A DNA stretch of 64,000 nt from Perilla frutescens (lineage: Eukaryota; Streptophyta; Magnoliopsida; Lamiales; Lamiaceae): assembly GCA_026008535.1 (NCBI GenBank), contig BRKX01000014.1:19924694-19988693 (forward strand), read 5' to 3'. A program made the translations under genes and the position numbers. Shown here one piece after another: positions 50,114-62,874 of the stretch. Position 1 is the stretch's first letter; each line of letters opens with the position of its first letter. Below the pieces are notes generated by a model that made no database searches, was not told the DNA's origin, and saw nothing but the letters and a program-made list of their open reading frames with translations.

Positions 50114-51258
50114 TGAAATCCCCCATGCTGCTTTATGGTGGCCTATATATCAGCATATATAATAGTAGTAATTAACAATAGATACTATGCCAACCATGGA
50201 AATTGGCGTTTTATTGACTGTATCTCAATTCTCAAGTGGAAAGTAAATGAATTGAACCCAGTTGAATAAAACCATAGATTGCTATTGGACTTTAAATTAT
50301 TTTTGAACTTCAATTATAACTTTATAAGCTTCTATTTATTTTGATATGTTCTGACTTCTGACTTATTTTAAATGAATCAAACCAATTAAATTGTGTAAAA
50401 AACTATTAAAGGTCATTTTATGTAAATTAAATAGAGTTTTAATAACTCTTTTGGCGAATAATATTTATGATACTTGAATATTTTCTTGTGTATCTATTAT
50501 GTACATGACCAATTAAGAAGAAGATCTTTACCCAAAATAAAAATTGAACACAGCTGTTTGCATGAAAGAAAAAGTAGATTAAAAAGGGGCACTAATTAAG
50601 ATAAATTGGGTGAAATTAGCTTGCATCCCACCCCAGCCCATATTGAATATGTGGAAAAGTCAAAAAGACAATTTTATCCTTTATGATGTGGTACTAGTGA
50701 AGTGGAGGGAGAGCTTGGGATTGGACTGCAGCCACTGCACCAAAATCTTTGCGCTGTTCAGTTCAAATAGTTACACGTGGATTTCACCCACGCTTCCCTA
50801 AAACGTCTCTTAGCTTGATTTTTCTCATCTCATGTTTTTAGGTCACATTTAAGATTTGGGATATCCCTCAAACTTTAATCTTCCATTCCCACGATTCATA
50901 GATTTTGATAAGTCGCACTCATCATGTATAAATTGTTGAAATACATTGAACTTAATTTGGATCAGATAAATTAAAGGACCCTACAATATCATTAATGGAG
51001 GACTAAACCCTTCAATTATTTTTTTCTGCCCGAATTTCTAATAATATTCACGACTCATCACCTGCCAACTTTTTTCAGAATGTTTTCATTTCATTTGAGA
51101 ATTTCAAATGGACTTTTCCATTCGAATTCGTATACACTATACTATAATTCTTGAATACACACGTGAAATGTTTATGCAATTGTAATTCTCCGGTGCTCGA
51201 ATTACACCGGATGATGCACGCATGTGAGTAAAAAATTAAAAATTAAGGTAGTTCGATG

Positions 51259-51292
<34 letters not shown>

Positions 51293-53519
51293 ATCCGTGG
51301 GCAGTTTAATTATGTGATTGAGCTATATTTGTATCTTCAACAAGTGTATATTTCATATTCGTCACAACTTTGTTAAAATGATTAACTCAAATTTCTATAG
51401 GAGTCCATTGAACCGACTTATAAATCTTTTGAAATATGAGATTAATTTTCATTTGAGGTTGGATATTACAACAAACAACTTGATCAGTAACTTTAATTCA
51501 CCTTTTAAAAGCGGCTTAAAATTTTGATATTTGTGTAGCTAGGCCGTAGTTATAGGAACATGTATGCATTTATACAGGTGCATATTATGAACAAACAATA
51601 CACACACACACACACATACACTCTGGAGCTCATAACAAATTAATTTTATTTTTATTTATTTATGACGTGTGGGTCTTGCAGTGGCTACACTATGATTTGT
51701 TTTTAAAAATCTTGCTAAAGTATAATATCCTATAAATTATATATACTTAAAATACATGTATATTGGAATTTACTGATCTAATTAATTATCTGGACTTATC
51801 TTCCATTATATTAGGTGTAGAAAAATTTGAATACGTCTCACTCGCTATACATTGAAGAGCAGACATAAATTGTGCGATAAAGATCTCTTGATAAGTACAC
51901 GCATTAATGGTTATATATCTATGTACGTATATGTCATGCACAATACACATATATATTACTCATCACTATGCTGAATAGTTTACAACAGTTACAATAAATA
52001 TAAAATATTTTAAGATATTTAATGGAAAACTGACCCATTTTCAGAAGTCAGAACTGTGACGTTGTTACTTTTAATTTTATCCGACTTAAAAGAATATAAT
52101 ACTCCCTTAAAAAAGAATATAATCTTTAATTTGTGCGGTACTTATGTTGTGGGATTGTATATTATCTACACAATTATAAATATATCATTGAATATGCGTT
52201 TGGATCTGGATAGGATACCATCCGACTGATCTTGAGTACCCATTATACGGTTTAACATAATTTTTGTGCGTATCATCATTTTTAGTGTACATCTTATACT
52301 AGTTTTGTAATTAAATGACAAAATTTAGACAAAACACATATTTAGATTCATATACTTATAATGTTTGTGTCCATACAATTATATAACTTTTAATTTTCTT
52401 TAATCATTGTACTTTTCTATTTCATTTCAAAATGTTTATTCATTTGCTCTAACTGTTAATTTTTAAAAAGAATTTTACGTACTGAAACAAAAATCTCCTA
52501 AATTAAATATGTCGAGAAAATTAAGTAGAGATATAGAAACACACAAATTACAATAAAAGAGAAATTAAAATATATTAGAAAAATATAACTTAATAAGGAG
52601 ATGGGGTATATTTGTCACATTTTTTAAATTTTTTATTTTTGTTCTAAAACTTAAAACATCAATCTTTCTGAAACTGAGAAAATACATCACATTTTATCAG
52701 CCTAATATATAGGCGGCGTTCTGCGTATAATTTAATTTGAGAAGGTATACTTAACTAGTTGGCATTTCATATTTTGGATCAAGTGTAATAGAAAAAGAAC
52801 AATCAATTTACAATTATATATCTATATCAGTCATCAGACTTATGTAGACGATTTATTAAATGTTAATTTAAAATGTCTGAATCCAAAATAAAAAATAAAA
52901 AATTATGAGTAGTTCTATAAAATGTTTGAATAAAAAAAATGCTCAAAAGAAATCCAAAAAATGCTCAAGAGTAAATTGGCAAGTTATAATGCTCACAAGA
53001 CTAGCTAGCATATGGAATGCGCATCGATCTTTAAATACTTTAAATTTTACAATTTAGGATCCAAGTTTTATAGCAAGAGATTGATCCACGAAATTAAATT
53101 ACTCTCTTTAAATTATGCAAATTAATTAATCATTTACTGGGAGCTTTTAGCTCACATAAGTTGAGATGAGAATTTAATCACCATATATATACACTGATCT
53201 TTCATAAAGTAAAGATCCTAGCTAAACAATAAACATCTTCAATGATTAAGCATGGGGGAGAATGGAGATATATACGATCATATATTATTAATTAATTACA
53301 CAAACATAGTTAAAACCCAAATCTCTATATAATTACACTTGATAATGTGCTTAACTAGCTTTAAGTCAAATGTACAAATCAGCAACTTATCTGAAAATTT
53401 GACACTGCCGCCATATCCAATCACAATTCTTTCACCGCCAAACGCGTGTAATTATTGGACTCGCACTAAACCTAACCACATAATTAAGCCAATTTAACCC
53501 AAGGGTTAACCACTAATTA

Positions 53520-53650
53520 TTGGATTAAGCCAAACTAAGTGGGCCCTGTTTCTTTTGTTCCAGCATGTACAACGAAAAGCGACACGTCCACGTGGCGTCT
53601 CTCAATTCGCTGAGAACCCGCAAACCCTGGTATAGTACAGTACAATTCAT
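53520..53650. promoter_or_regulatory. Promoter-like patch with CCACGTGG core
   Basis: ACACGTCCACGTGGCG carries a palindromic G-box, and GTGGGCCCTG lies close by. No gene starts within 1 kb. It lies about 8 kb on the upstream side of the NAC gene; any regulatory link is a guess. Confidence 0.25.
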
Positions 53651-54884
53651 GCTTGAATTAGGCAATGGTCAACATGTAAGAATTCTTTTGCGATTTGCTT
53701 TTGGAGTAGCATATCTTTTTTTTAATATATAAAAATTAATTTTAATTAGTGTAGTACAATTATTGACTATTTTATTATTTTGCCTAACTTTGAGTACCAG
53801 ACTTTCTAGTAATCAATCTTTTATTTATTTATTTTGTATGTGGTCAATTTTTGCGATCAATAATTATATATTGGGCATAGGTCTATAGTCCTATACGTGG
53901 CATATTGATTATTATATTAGTAAGTACAAGGCCCTTTTGTTTTTTATTTAATCTGTGTGGATGATACAAAACCACCTTTTGTGGCTAATTATATGTATTT
54001 ATTTATTTATTTTAATAAATAATTTTGAACTAATATGGGTGTAGAAATAAATTTAGATCATGTCATTGCCATTGCCTACTATCAATTTAAAGGAATTTTG
54101 TTTATAGTATTTTAAATTCGGGTATCACATGTGCGACCCAGCGGCCAGAAATATATGAATTGTAATGTATGCCCATTTTTAAGTTGTTTTAGTTAAGCAA
54201 TAATTTATTAACGTGCTAATATTATATATATCTATATGTGTGTGTAAGAATTCGTTAGGAATTTTATCAAAATAAAATAAATACATATTGATTTTTCTAA
54301 CTTCAATTATTTTTACCTTATTGAATATTGAACCATTGATACGTAGCACAGTAAAACTATTCATCAATATATTAATAATATATTAACAGTTACTAAATAC
54401 AATATTAACCGATTGAGATCATATATTCCAGATTTGGTATTCCAATTCGTATTTCATGATCAAATTTATGAAGTTTTCTTCCATTTTTCGTCAATTTTAA
54501 TTTATTGTGCTTAGTTTAATTTTATTATTTTTTTTAGGGTTCACCCAACTCAATTAGAGTTTATAATTATTTTTCAATATTTAATTTTCAAAGAAATTGT
54601 TATTATGGTTGATTATTTTTAAAATATGGTTTATAATTTTTAAAATTTCAATCTTTTATTGATAAATGTGACTAGGTCGATTATGTTATAATTAATTTTT
54701 ATTTTTGTAATATATATCATTAAACTTGTGAATTCGATTATGGAATACGGGTTGAAACATCAAATGTGCAATAGAGGATCTTATCCCAATATTAACACTA
54801 TTGCTATATTATATAGAAAGTGAATTTAGATTGAAAAAAATATTGCTATATTTATAGTCTAGACACTTTTGTTTTAATATATAT

Positions 54885-55820
54885 AGAGTTCTGCTCACCT
54901 ACCTATTGTGGGCACTACTTAACCTATCCACCATTGATGTGGTGATACCATGTGAGCAGGTGAGTCAATTTTTTTCAACCATCACATTTGGTATTATTTT
55001 ACCATATTTTTTTCAAGCCATAATCTAAATTCTAAACACTTTCTTATATACAAATACAACTTTAATCAATCTCAACATAATTAGGAAATCAAATATATGA
55101 AATTAACGATGCATTTATTCATCATCAACTTTATTAATCGCCCTCTTCATTTCTCATAAACTAATCTTGACTTCTTTTTCTTTAATATGTGTTCATTTTT
55201 AATTTTCTGTTTTAAATTGAATTTCTACGAAAGTGATAAGGATTTTTTTTTTATCTTTGAAATGAGGCGGATTTATTCCTTGATTTGCTTCCCAAGTTAG
55301 TGAAATAGTTCGAACTAAGTTCTTAAATTTTTTTACGTCTGTCTACATATATAGTTCAAATTCTTTTGCACATTTGATACCATCTTTGCCTTGATGTGAT
55401 TAAAACTTATATAGTTTTAGTAATTGATATGAATATCATGGTATCTTGTCCACCATATGTTCGATAAAATGACTGAACGAAGCTGCAGAAAAAAATAAAT
55501 TCTACTTGATATTCGAAGACGTGAGTGTGTGTGAATTGCTATATTAGTTTTGAAGAAACTAAGAAGGTGATTAATAAAAACGACGGTGAATAAAATATAT
55601 CATTAATTTAATGTACTTATTTCCCTAATTATGTTAAGATTAATTAAGATTGTATCTTTATATAAGTAAGTGTTTAGATATTATGGATTGAAAAAAATAT
55701 CATAAAATAGTTACCAAATGCAGTGGATGGAAAAGTTGACTCAACTTGCCCACGTGGCATCGCCACATCAACAACGGACATGTTAAGTAGTGCCCATGGG
55801 GAGTAGATGAACAGAACTCT
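54885..55820. mobile_element. Non-autonomous element with ~90-base inverted ends
   Basis: The left end AGAGTTCTGCTCACCTAC and the right end, reversed, AGAGTTCTGTTCATCTAC continue as inverted copies for roughly 90 bases (GGGCACTACTTAAC, GATGTGG(T/C)GAT, CC(A/C)(T/C)GTG(A/G)GCA). TA-rich DNA (TATATATA) borders both sides. No transposase is present. The long inverted ends would suit a Mutator-like MITE; the TA flanks hide the target duplication. Confidence 0.8.
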
Positions 55821-55842
55821 TTATATATATAGAAAGATATTG

Positions 55843-56190
55843 ACAAAAAAGAAAAAGTCTTTAGCGACGACAAATGTCGTCACTTATAATTTATTAAATT
55901 AACGATATGCCATCTTTAATCACTACATGTAATTTCTAATGACTTTTTTTTGTGACAACATACTTAAAATAATTTTAATTTATTTGGGAAGAACTTTTGG
56001 GGACGTTTTATTTGAGACGACATGGTCGTCGCAAAAAATATTTTTAAGTGATAATAATGTCACTATAAAAATGTCATTAGAGATTACATGTGGTAATTAG
56101 AGATGACATGTCGTCACTTAAAGTTTATTATAAATGACGACATTTGTCGTCGCTAATAATATTGCCTCTAAAGACCATTTTTTTGTGGTG
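55843..56190. mobile_element. CACTA-like non-autonomous element
   Basis: The right end, reversed, reads CACCACAAAAAAATGGTCTTTAG, close to the CACTACAAAAAAA ends of plant En/Spm elements. The left end has ACAAAAAAGAAAAAGTCTTTAG. Both ends are followed by inverted GCGACGACAAATGTCGTC units and further GACGACA repeats inside, typical subterminal repeats. It is about 350 bases with no coding. Confidence 0.7.
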
Positions 56191-56610
56191 ATATATTGTT
56201 GCGGTGCACATAATTAGTTATTATATATACATAATAATATAGTGAAATAGACAACATATGTTACACACATTCTTGTATTTTATCTCAAATATAATATAAT
56301 ATAATATATCTTAGAAGAGAGGTATATATCATGTACGTCAATGTTAGAATTAAGTGATACTTTTTTTATTTAAAAAAAATTCAAAAGAGTATAGTAATAA
56401 TTATAAAATATTATCTTTCTTTTAGCAGGTAAAATAATCATGATATTTTTCAATATTATAAGTGATATATTTTTTTTTAGTCGGGTCACATTTGGGGCAA
56501 AATCGGTTCCCGTCTTTCTAATATAAAACTCAATGTACATTCGGATGTAGATGAGAATTTACCATCTTAGAATTTAATTGTAAGAGTAATGAATATACAT
56601 ATATATATAT
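56191..56610. other. AT-rich intergenic DNA
   Basis: No gene is seen. It ends in a (TA)n tract at about 56597-56611 that borders the next repeat. Confidence 0.5.
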
Positions 56611-56735
56611 AGGGGTGCTTTTGGTGTAAACCACCTCTAGTGTGTAAATTGTAACCCAATTTCACACCACACATCCTTCAAAATTTAATGGTCTAGATTT
56701 GGTCAAATGGCGGTGTCATTATTGTAAATAAGAGG
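56611..56735. mobile_element. Left part of a repeat split by a solo LTR
   Basis: The text AGGGGTGCTTTTGGTGTAAA starts right after a TA tract, as in the element at 42640. It is interrupted at 56735 by the solo LTR and resumes at 59048. Its right end was not identified. Confidence 0.4.
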
Positions 56736-59042
56736 TGTGATACCCCGACCCTTTTTTGCTAAATTATAAATTATAATTTTAGTAAATGATTTTGAATTAA
56801 TATTGTTTGGATATTAATCATGTGAGTATGTTTGTATTATGCCGTTGTTTTATGCAGGTTGTTCCACTCGAGCCGATACGTCATAGCACGGTGATATTAT
56901 ATTGAGTGTATAATACAGTTTAAATTTTAAATACTAAAATGTCGAGTTATGTGTTAAAGGATGACTGTAATTGCATTGAATTTTTATGTTTGCCATACCT
57001 TGAATACCCTAACACTGAGTTGATCGGGGGTCTCAGAGTTGGAAATGTCCGGGAGTTGAAACTGTTCAGGGGTGAATTGTGCATGCCGCGCGCCCGCGGG
57101 GTGTTGTGCGCCCGTGGGGGCCGTGCACGGCCGCGGGAGGCTGCGCGCCGGCGCAAGGCTGTGCGCTCGCGGGGCGCAGTTGGCCGAGAGCCCTCATGCG
57201 CGGTCGCACGGGCTGGGACACTTTTCTGTCCGGATTTCTACCTATAAATACAACACTTATTCATTTCCTCCTCATTTTCTTTCCTCTTGGGCGATTTTCC
57301 TCCATATCTCTCTACAAATTCTTCAACTTTTGGAGTAGATTCTTCCATCATCATCTATCAACTAAGGTAACCTCTATACCTCTTCTTCTTGGGGATTAAA
57401 CACTCATTTCTTGTTGAATCAAACCTAGGGTTTGTTACCCAAAAAAATTAGGGTTCTTCGATTTTGTTGATCTTCTCGCCTTGATATCTTGAACATATGG
57501 TTCATTTACCTCCTTGAAGCTATATGTGAAGTTATATCGAATTCCTATGGTACATTATTGCTAGGGTTTGGATTTTTGCTCTAATTTTCCTTTGATATGT
57601 TGATAATTGTTTGGAAGTGTTGTGATGATTGTATGGGATTGGTTTTCAAGTATGCTAGAGCCCTAGGATGAAGGTATTTGTATTTGAAATATTGGGTTTA
57701 AATGATTTAAATTGAGTCATGATCATGTGGTTTAAATGAGTGCACGTAATGTGTTCGATTAAATGCTTCAAAGAGTTTTAATATGTATTTTGAGTCCAAA
57801 ATCATATTATGAGTTGGTATATCCAAGGTTATGTATATGGATATGTATGAAATCTTTAAAGAAAAGTATATCTTGAGTTTGGTCAAAATTATAATTTAAT
57901 TGTATAACCCGACATCTAAAATGAAAAGGGGTATTAAAAGGTGTTAGGTGACGTGTTGTGGTTCGAGGAGGACGACTTGTGCACGGCCAAGAAGTATTTC
58001 AAAGGTTGAGAAATTGTGAAAGCGTCTCGTAAGGTGGGGTAACTCTAAACTGTGAACACGTGTAAGGTTATAGTTATTGTTGTGCTTTGATTGTATGAGT
58101 ATGAGGGGTCTTCGGACCAAGAGAAAAGAATGAGACCCTTCGGGGCATACAGAGGTCCTTCAGGATCGACAAAGAGGTCTTACGGGATCGATAATAGACC
58201 TGTTAATGTCTTCCCTGGGCGGTAGTATGTCTGCGGGCATCCCTACAGGGCCAAAGATGTTCATTAACAGGGGCATCATGATGTTTGGACCCTACGAGGT
58301 TGAGAGAAGAAAAGTCCATATCTCATATTTTCACTTGTGCAATTAGCTATAACTGTTTGCAGTGTTCCCCACTGAGTATGTTGTTAAATACTCACCCCAT
58401 TCATTCAATGAATTTCAGGTTGAGGAGTCGAGGCTCGAGTAGGGGCGTTGTGAACACAAGAGAACCCCCACAAGCTTGTGTTTTCTTTTGTGCTTTTGAA
58501 GTACTCATGATATTATTATTACGTTAATCATCATTTTGTTTTATGATCAATGATTATTGGGGATGAGAATAGCCCGATCTTTTGTAGTTATGCTATGTTT
58601 AACTCGACATATATTATGTTAATGTTTTAAAGGCGGGTCGATTGACCTAGGAGCCTACATTGTGTATATTTATGTCGTTGAATTTCTATGGTATGTTTGT
58701 TAATTTAGGGTGCTAGATGGGCGGGTTGTCTAAGACCTATAAGCTCGATAGGTTAGATGATTGAAGGAATGAAATGGATTCTATGCTTCTGTTAAATATT
58801 ATGTGTGTGACAGGGTAGATCTCGATAGGTTGCATGTTATAATTATGAAGAAAAATTTATATTCGAAATTATGATGATATACCTCGTTATACAATTTGAC
58901 CTTAGCTTTCGCTCAATCTTATAATAGAATGCAGATGCATGTAAATGAAGTATTTGATAAGTGACATGGCCAAACGGAGTAGTTTGGGACGTTACAAGTA
59001 TGTTCAGTGACGTGGCCAAACGGAGTAGTTTGGGGCGTTACA
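56736..59042 (+). mobile_element. Solo LTR of a Ty3/gypsy element
   Basis: It runs from TGTGATACCCCGACC to GGGGCGTTACA, 2307 bases, flanked by AGAGG on both sides (56731-56735 and 59043-59047). No internal coding region exists, so recombination between two LTRs is the likely origin. It has a strikingly GC-rich block at 57080-57215 and a TATA-like CTATAAATA at about 57240. The last 46 bases are duplicated in tandem (from about 58960 and 59006). Confidence 0.85.
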
Positions 59043-59047
59043 AGAGG

Positions 59048-59812
59048 AACTTCAAAAAACGTGGTGACATTTTAGTAATTTTCGCGTCTAGGTCAAAATT
59101 TAAAAAATAAAGAAAAATAGCAGACTTCCAGGACGTGAGCTAATGAAGACAAATTCATATGCTAACGAACACATAATCATATGATAACGAAGCAATATCA
59201 CTTCATTTACAACACCTAACTTTAAACACAAAACTGATTTTGTTAGGAAATTATTAAATTGCGAGTTTTATATGGTTGGAAAACTAGTCAAGCCTAATTT
59301 TCAACAAAAAATAATTTCAAAAAAATATGAATCGTGGACAAAGTTATAATTGTTTGATTGAAGGTTGTTAGTTGCATTATTTGGCTTCAATCCATAACAT
59401 TATTGCTTTTGTTGACATTATGTATTATTTTTCTTTAGCATTACATAATACTTCTGTTAGCGTACGACAATGTTAACAGCAGCAAATGATAAAATTCAAT
59501 AAAATTAAAATTTTGAACTCTAAAATTGATGTGATAACAATATAACTAATCATGATGCTAGCGAATCATCTGATATATGCTAACGAATCATGCTTAATTG
59601 AGATGAATGTTATACATTAATAATACACATGCAATATTAAACACATATGATTCGATTACTAGATATAATTATACTACATTAGACTTATTATAATAGTTTA
59701 GTTAGCATATGTCAATGCAGACGTTAGCAGTGCATTAGCCTCATATAAAAAATATCTTAATGGATTAATGTATTGTTTATTGTGAATATAATTGATACTA
59801 ATGAAATATTTG
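59048..59812. other. AT-rich DNA, right part of the split repeat and unknown sequence
   Basis: The first 100 bases continue the repeat at 56611. Beyond that a phrase GCTA(A/G)CGAA(C/T)(C/A)AT recurs near 59162, 59555 and 59580, with related GTTAGC phrases near 59456 and 59700. No gene was recognised. Confidence 0.4.
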
Positions 59813-60268
59813 TTACTCCATCCTGTTCACAATTGATATCGTTTAAGGTTTTTTAACAATTTGCAAAATGAATGTCGTTCTGACTTTTGATACCCACTTT
59901 AACCTTAATTACTCCCTTTGCATTAATTACTTCCATATACGTTTCATCTACTGTTGATGACTCGTTTCTTCCCCCCAACTTTTCATATACGCAAGACTTT
60001 ATCCTATTTCTTCATATACTCCATATATTCTCTCGTTTCTTCAAATATTTACATACGATCACCAGTTTTATTTTTATTTCATTCTTTTTGCTTCTACCGG
60101 AGTTTCGAGAATAAAGTAAATAGGTTAGTTCTCTTAGTTGGTATATTGTATTTGTTAATTTATTTAAATATAGATTTAGATGGTATTCTCTGTTTGATTT
60201 TGATAATTAAATTTATTTTGATGTAATTTACATTTTTTGTGAAGGTTACGATTTGAAGTTTCGAATCA

Positions 60269-60577
60269 TGGATGCTAATGTGGATTATGAGTTCACATCA
60301 AATGAATTTTATCTTAAGGAGTTCAAAAAATCATTCGAAAAGGCTATTAAGGAGGTAAAAAGAATCCTTAAAGAAAGCTGAAAATATCGCAATGCAAGTT
60401 AGTGAAGTGGTAAAGCCATTGAACTCGTGCGGGTCTCATTCGGACATTAAAGACGACGTTCTTCCATCTTCTGTTCACCCTGGTGCAATTACGGTTGAAG
60501 AGAAGCCCATCATATTTGATCAAAGAGTGAATGAGATGCTTAAAATTTACCTAACAAAATTATTTGAGAAAAAATAA
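60269..60577 (+). pseudogene. Short unknown ORF beside the mariner transposase
   Basis: The ATG at 60269 opens MDANVDYEFTSNEFYLKEF. The frame must shift near 60375 to continue as KAENIAMQVSEVVKPLNS and on to KIYLTKLFEKK at the stop near 60577. The leader (60000-60260) has CT-rich text and a possible intron ending in TTTTTTGTGAAG. No family is recognised. It lies between the presumed left end of the mariner element and the end of its transposase, on the opposite strand. Confidence 0.4.
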
Positions 60578-60825
60578 ATACTGCAAGATAATGTTTGATC
60601 ATTTTATTTTGCAGTTATTGATTTGGAAACTGACTTGCAATTTGTACTTGCTGCTTATTTTTGTCCCAAATTTATGATCACAAAATTGGAGTTTATCATT
60701 AATATTTTCATGTACGAAGCTTCCAGTTGATCATGAGTTTTGCCACCCTTGTTGCTTAATTATCTTTTGAAATCACTTTTCTAACTTATTTAAAAAAAAA
60801 AAGAGATATGACAATTACTTCATTT

Positions 60826-61573
60826 TTATACCAGCGAATTTCTAGTTGCTTGCACTAATGCACTCTCACATGAAATTCGTTTAGGGAGACAACCAAGCCT
60901 TTGAAGCCATTCTTTGTTTATGTGAGGAATTTTATAGTGATTTCTTCCTCCTAACTTCATGGCTTCTTTCATACATAGTTGCAATGTCAACCAAACATTA
61001 TTCAGTTTGATGGGAGAATAGTTATAGAATGATTTCTCTACGGCATGAACAAGCTCAGGGATAGTTCTTGCACGCATCTTCTGTTGCAACGATTGTATGG
61101 CCCTAAAAAATCTGAGGTCAAGTACATTGAAATCAGGAGAATTCGGGGGTTGACAAGTTAATTGAATGTCAAACTCTCTTTGTGAAGTCGCTGCTAGAAA
61201 ATCAGGGTCAGTGGGAGGAACATGTGTCCTATCATTGTCTTGTTGGATGAAAATAGTTTCTCCGTGTTCTGATCTTGGCCACTTTTCTTCAATTGCTGGA
61301 ACAAGTTTTTCAAGTAAAAATGTTTTTATAGTGTCCCTCTTAATAGATGTTATCGCTTTCATCTCCATAGTACCAGCTTGTCGATTCCTGCTACTTCTCT
61401 GCGCCGGTTGTTTGATGACAAATGCCAAACACCCAATTTTACCATCAAATGTCACCCTTTCTTCATCATCAAATCTGGGACGAGCTGTGGTCATTAAGAA
61501 CATCACTTTTTCAATGAAATTTTTACTTTGACATGACCGGTTAGGATCGTCTTCATCATCGAGTAAGTAATAT
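60826..61573 (-). pseudogene. Mariner transposase, C-terminal part
   Basis: It runs from YYLLDDEDDP (61573) to the stop at 60826. It carries ARPRFDDEE, TFDGKIG, the second catalytic Asp in FIQQDNDRTH and the third in NSPDFNVLDL. Thirty-nine residues separate QQD from the Asp of VLD, the DD39D signature of plant mariners. The frame is open throughout; the gene is broken at 61573 by a gypsy fragment. Confidence 0.9.
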
Positions 61574-61793
61574 GTTTGATCATGATGAAGCCATGCAAGG
61601 CATTGAAGGCCTTGAACCCGAGCTGCAATTCAAAGATCCAATGACGCGACTTCGAGCGAAGAAATTGCAAGGTTATCTACAAGTGTTGATTCGCAAAAAG
61701 TTTGAAGAATTGGAAGATGCGAGGGGCAGCCATATGTTAGCTAATTTATTAACTAATGAAGATCAAGATCACACCATGGAGAATATAACTTGA
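61572..61793 (+). pseudogene. C-terminal end of a gypsy polyprotein
   Basis: About 70 residues, including GPMTR-like text (DPMTRLRAKKLQ) found at the tail of many plant gypsy polyproteins. The first residues at 61572-61575 belong to the junction with the mariner gene. No catalytic domain is present. Confidence 0.6.
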
Positions 61794-62874
61794 AGAGTTG
61801 AAGAAGAGAGCAAGAAGAAGTGCATGTGTGCATGAAGAAGTCAACGTGTTGGAGCTGTTTTTCGGCCCTTAGTCCAATTAATTAAGGGTTGATTTTTATC
61901 TAGACTATATTATTTATTTAATTAATTTAGACTATAGTTTAGATCAGTTTTTAATTAATTTATAAGTATAATTTTCGTTCATAATAGTATAGGTTTGACT
62001 AGAATTGTATTTAAGGCAATTTCCAACCTTGAATAGAATTCTAGTTTAGGTATTTCTATAGTATAGTTAGAGATCCTTTTGGATCAGTTTTTTAGGCCTT
62101 TTTATTAGTTATTTTCATGCATAATAGGCCTTATAAATAGGGGAACCATGTTACTTTGATATTTTAGACATTATTGATTAAATTTGTCTTTGCATTCAAT
62201 TTGTGTCTCAAATATTCAAAGCTTTTGATTGTTTTCCTCAAAAATTATCATTTTTAAAGCCTAGAAAACTTTGAGTCTTAATTCCAAGGGAACGTTCTAA
62301 TTCATATGAAGAATTAGGGTAAACTCGCTACGAAGAACAACTTAGAGGTTCGTTTTCGTCGTACAAGATACGCCGAGGATTAATCGGGTTGTAATTCAAC
62401 AACACAATCACCAACGCCACCATCAACGACATCTTCCACCATCATCAATTCATCCATATCATCATCAACCATTCAGATTCGTTCGGGTCCAAGTTCGAGT
62501 TCAATTCCAGATCCGTTCGTCGTATTCTGCACCATAAACCGTAAGTCCTTTACATCCTTAACATATCCTATCTTCCCTAACCATTCTTCACCCATAATTC
62601 TCGACCTAAACCCTCTATTTTTCCAGCCATAATACCATCCCAATTCAGCCCCCTTTACATTGGAATTGTGTGCTATTTCTGTGTCATAGTCTAAGTATCG
62701 TAATTAGGTCTAGATTAGTTGTTATTTTGTTCTTCGAGTTGTTAGTTTTTAATTCAGATTATTTTTGAATTATTTGAGTTTTAGAGTAGGATTGAATCCT
62801 TCCTTTAGTTGGCGTGTTCGATTCTAGAAGTCTTCCGCGTGTTTTCGTATCCTGTACAATTTGTCCGGGTTACA
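61574..62874 (+). mobile_element. Ty3/gypsy 3' fragment inserted in the mariner transposase
   Basis: The left part encodes the very end of a gypsy polyprotein (DPMTRLRAKKLQGYLQVLIR, stop at 61793). Purine-rich text (61793-61820) and a probable LTR follow, from about 61846 (TGTTGGAGC) to GGGTTACA at 62874. The LTR has a TATAAATAGG box at about 62132. The 5' part of the element is gone, and no target duplication is visible. Confidence 0.75.

Larger units (their letters stand above)
49342..54884. other. Large gene-free AT-rich region upstream of the NAC gene
   Basis: I found no gene. Repeats include four tandem 30-base units at 49461-49575, (ATT)n at 50060-50113, (TA)n at 51264-51290 and (CA)n at 51597-51616. 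Two less AT-rich patches with CACGTG cores lie at about 50670-50810 and 53520-53650. Confidence 0.5.

Noticed and set aside
56939..57399. Overlapping Arg/Ala-rich ORFs
   Set aside because: They arise from the GC-rich block of the solo LTR and overlap on both strands without any domain.
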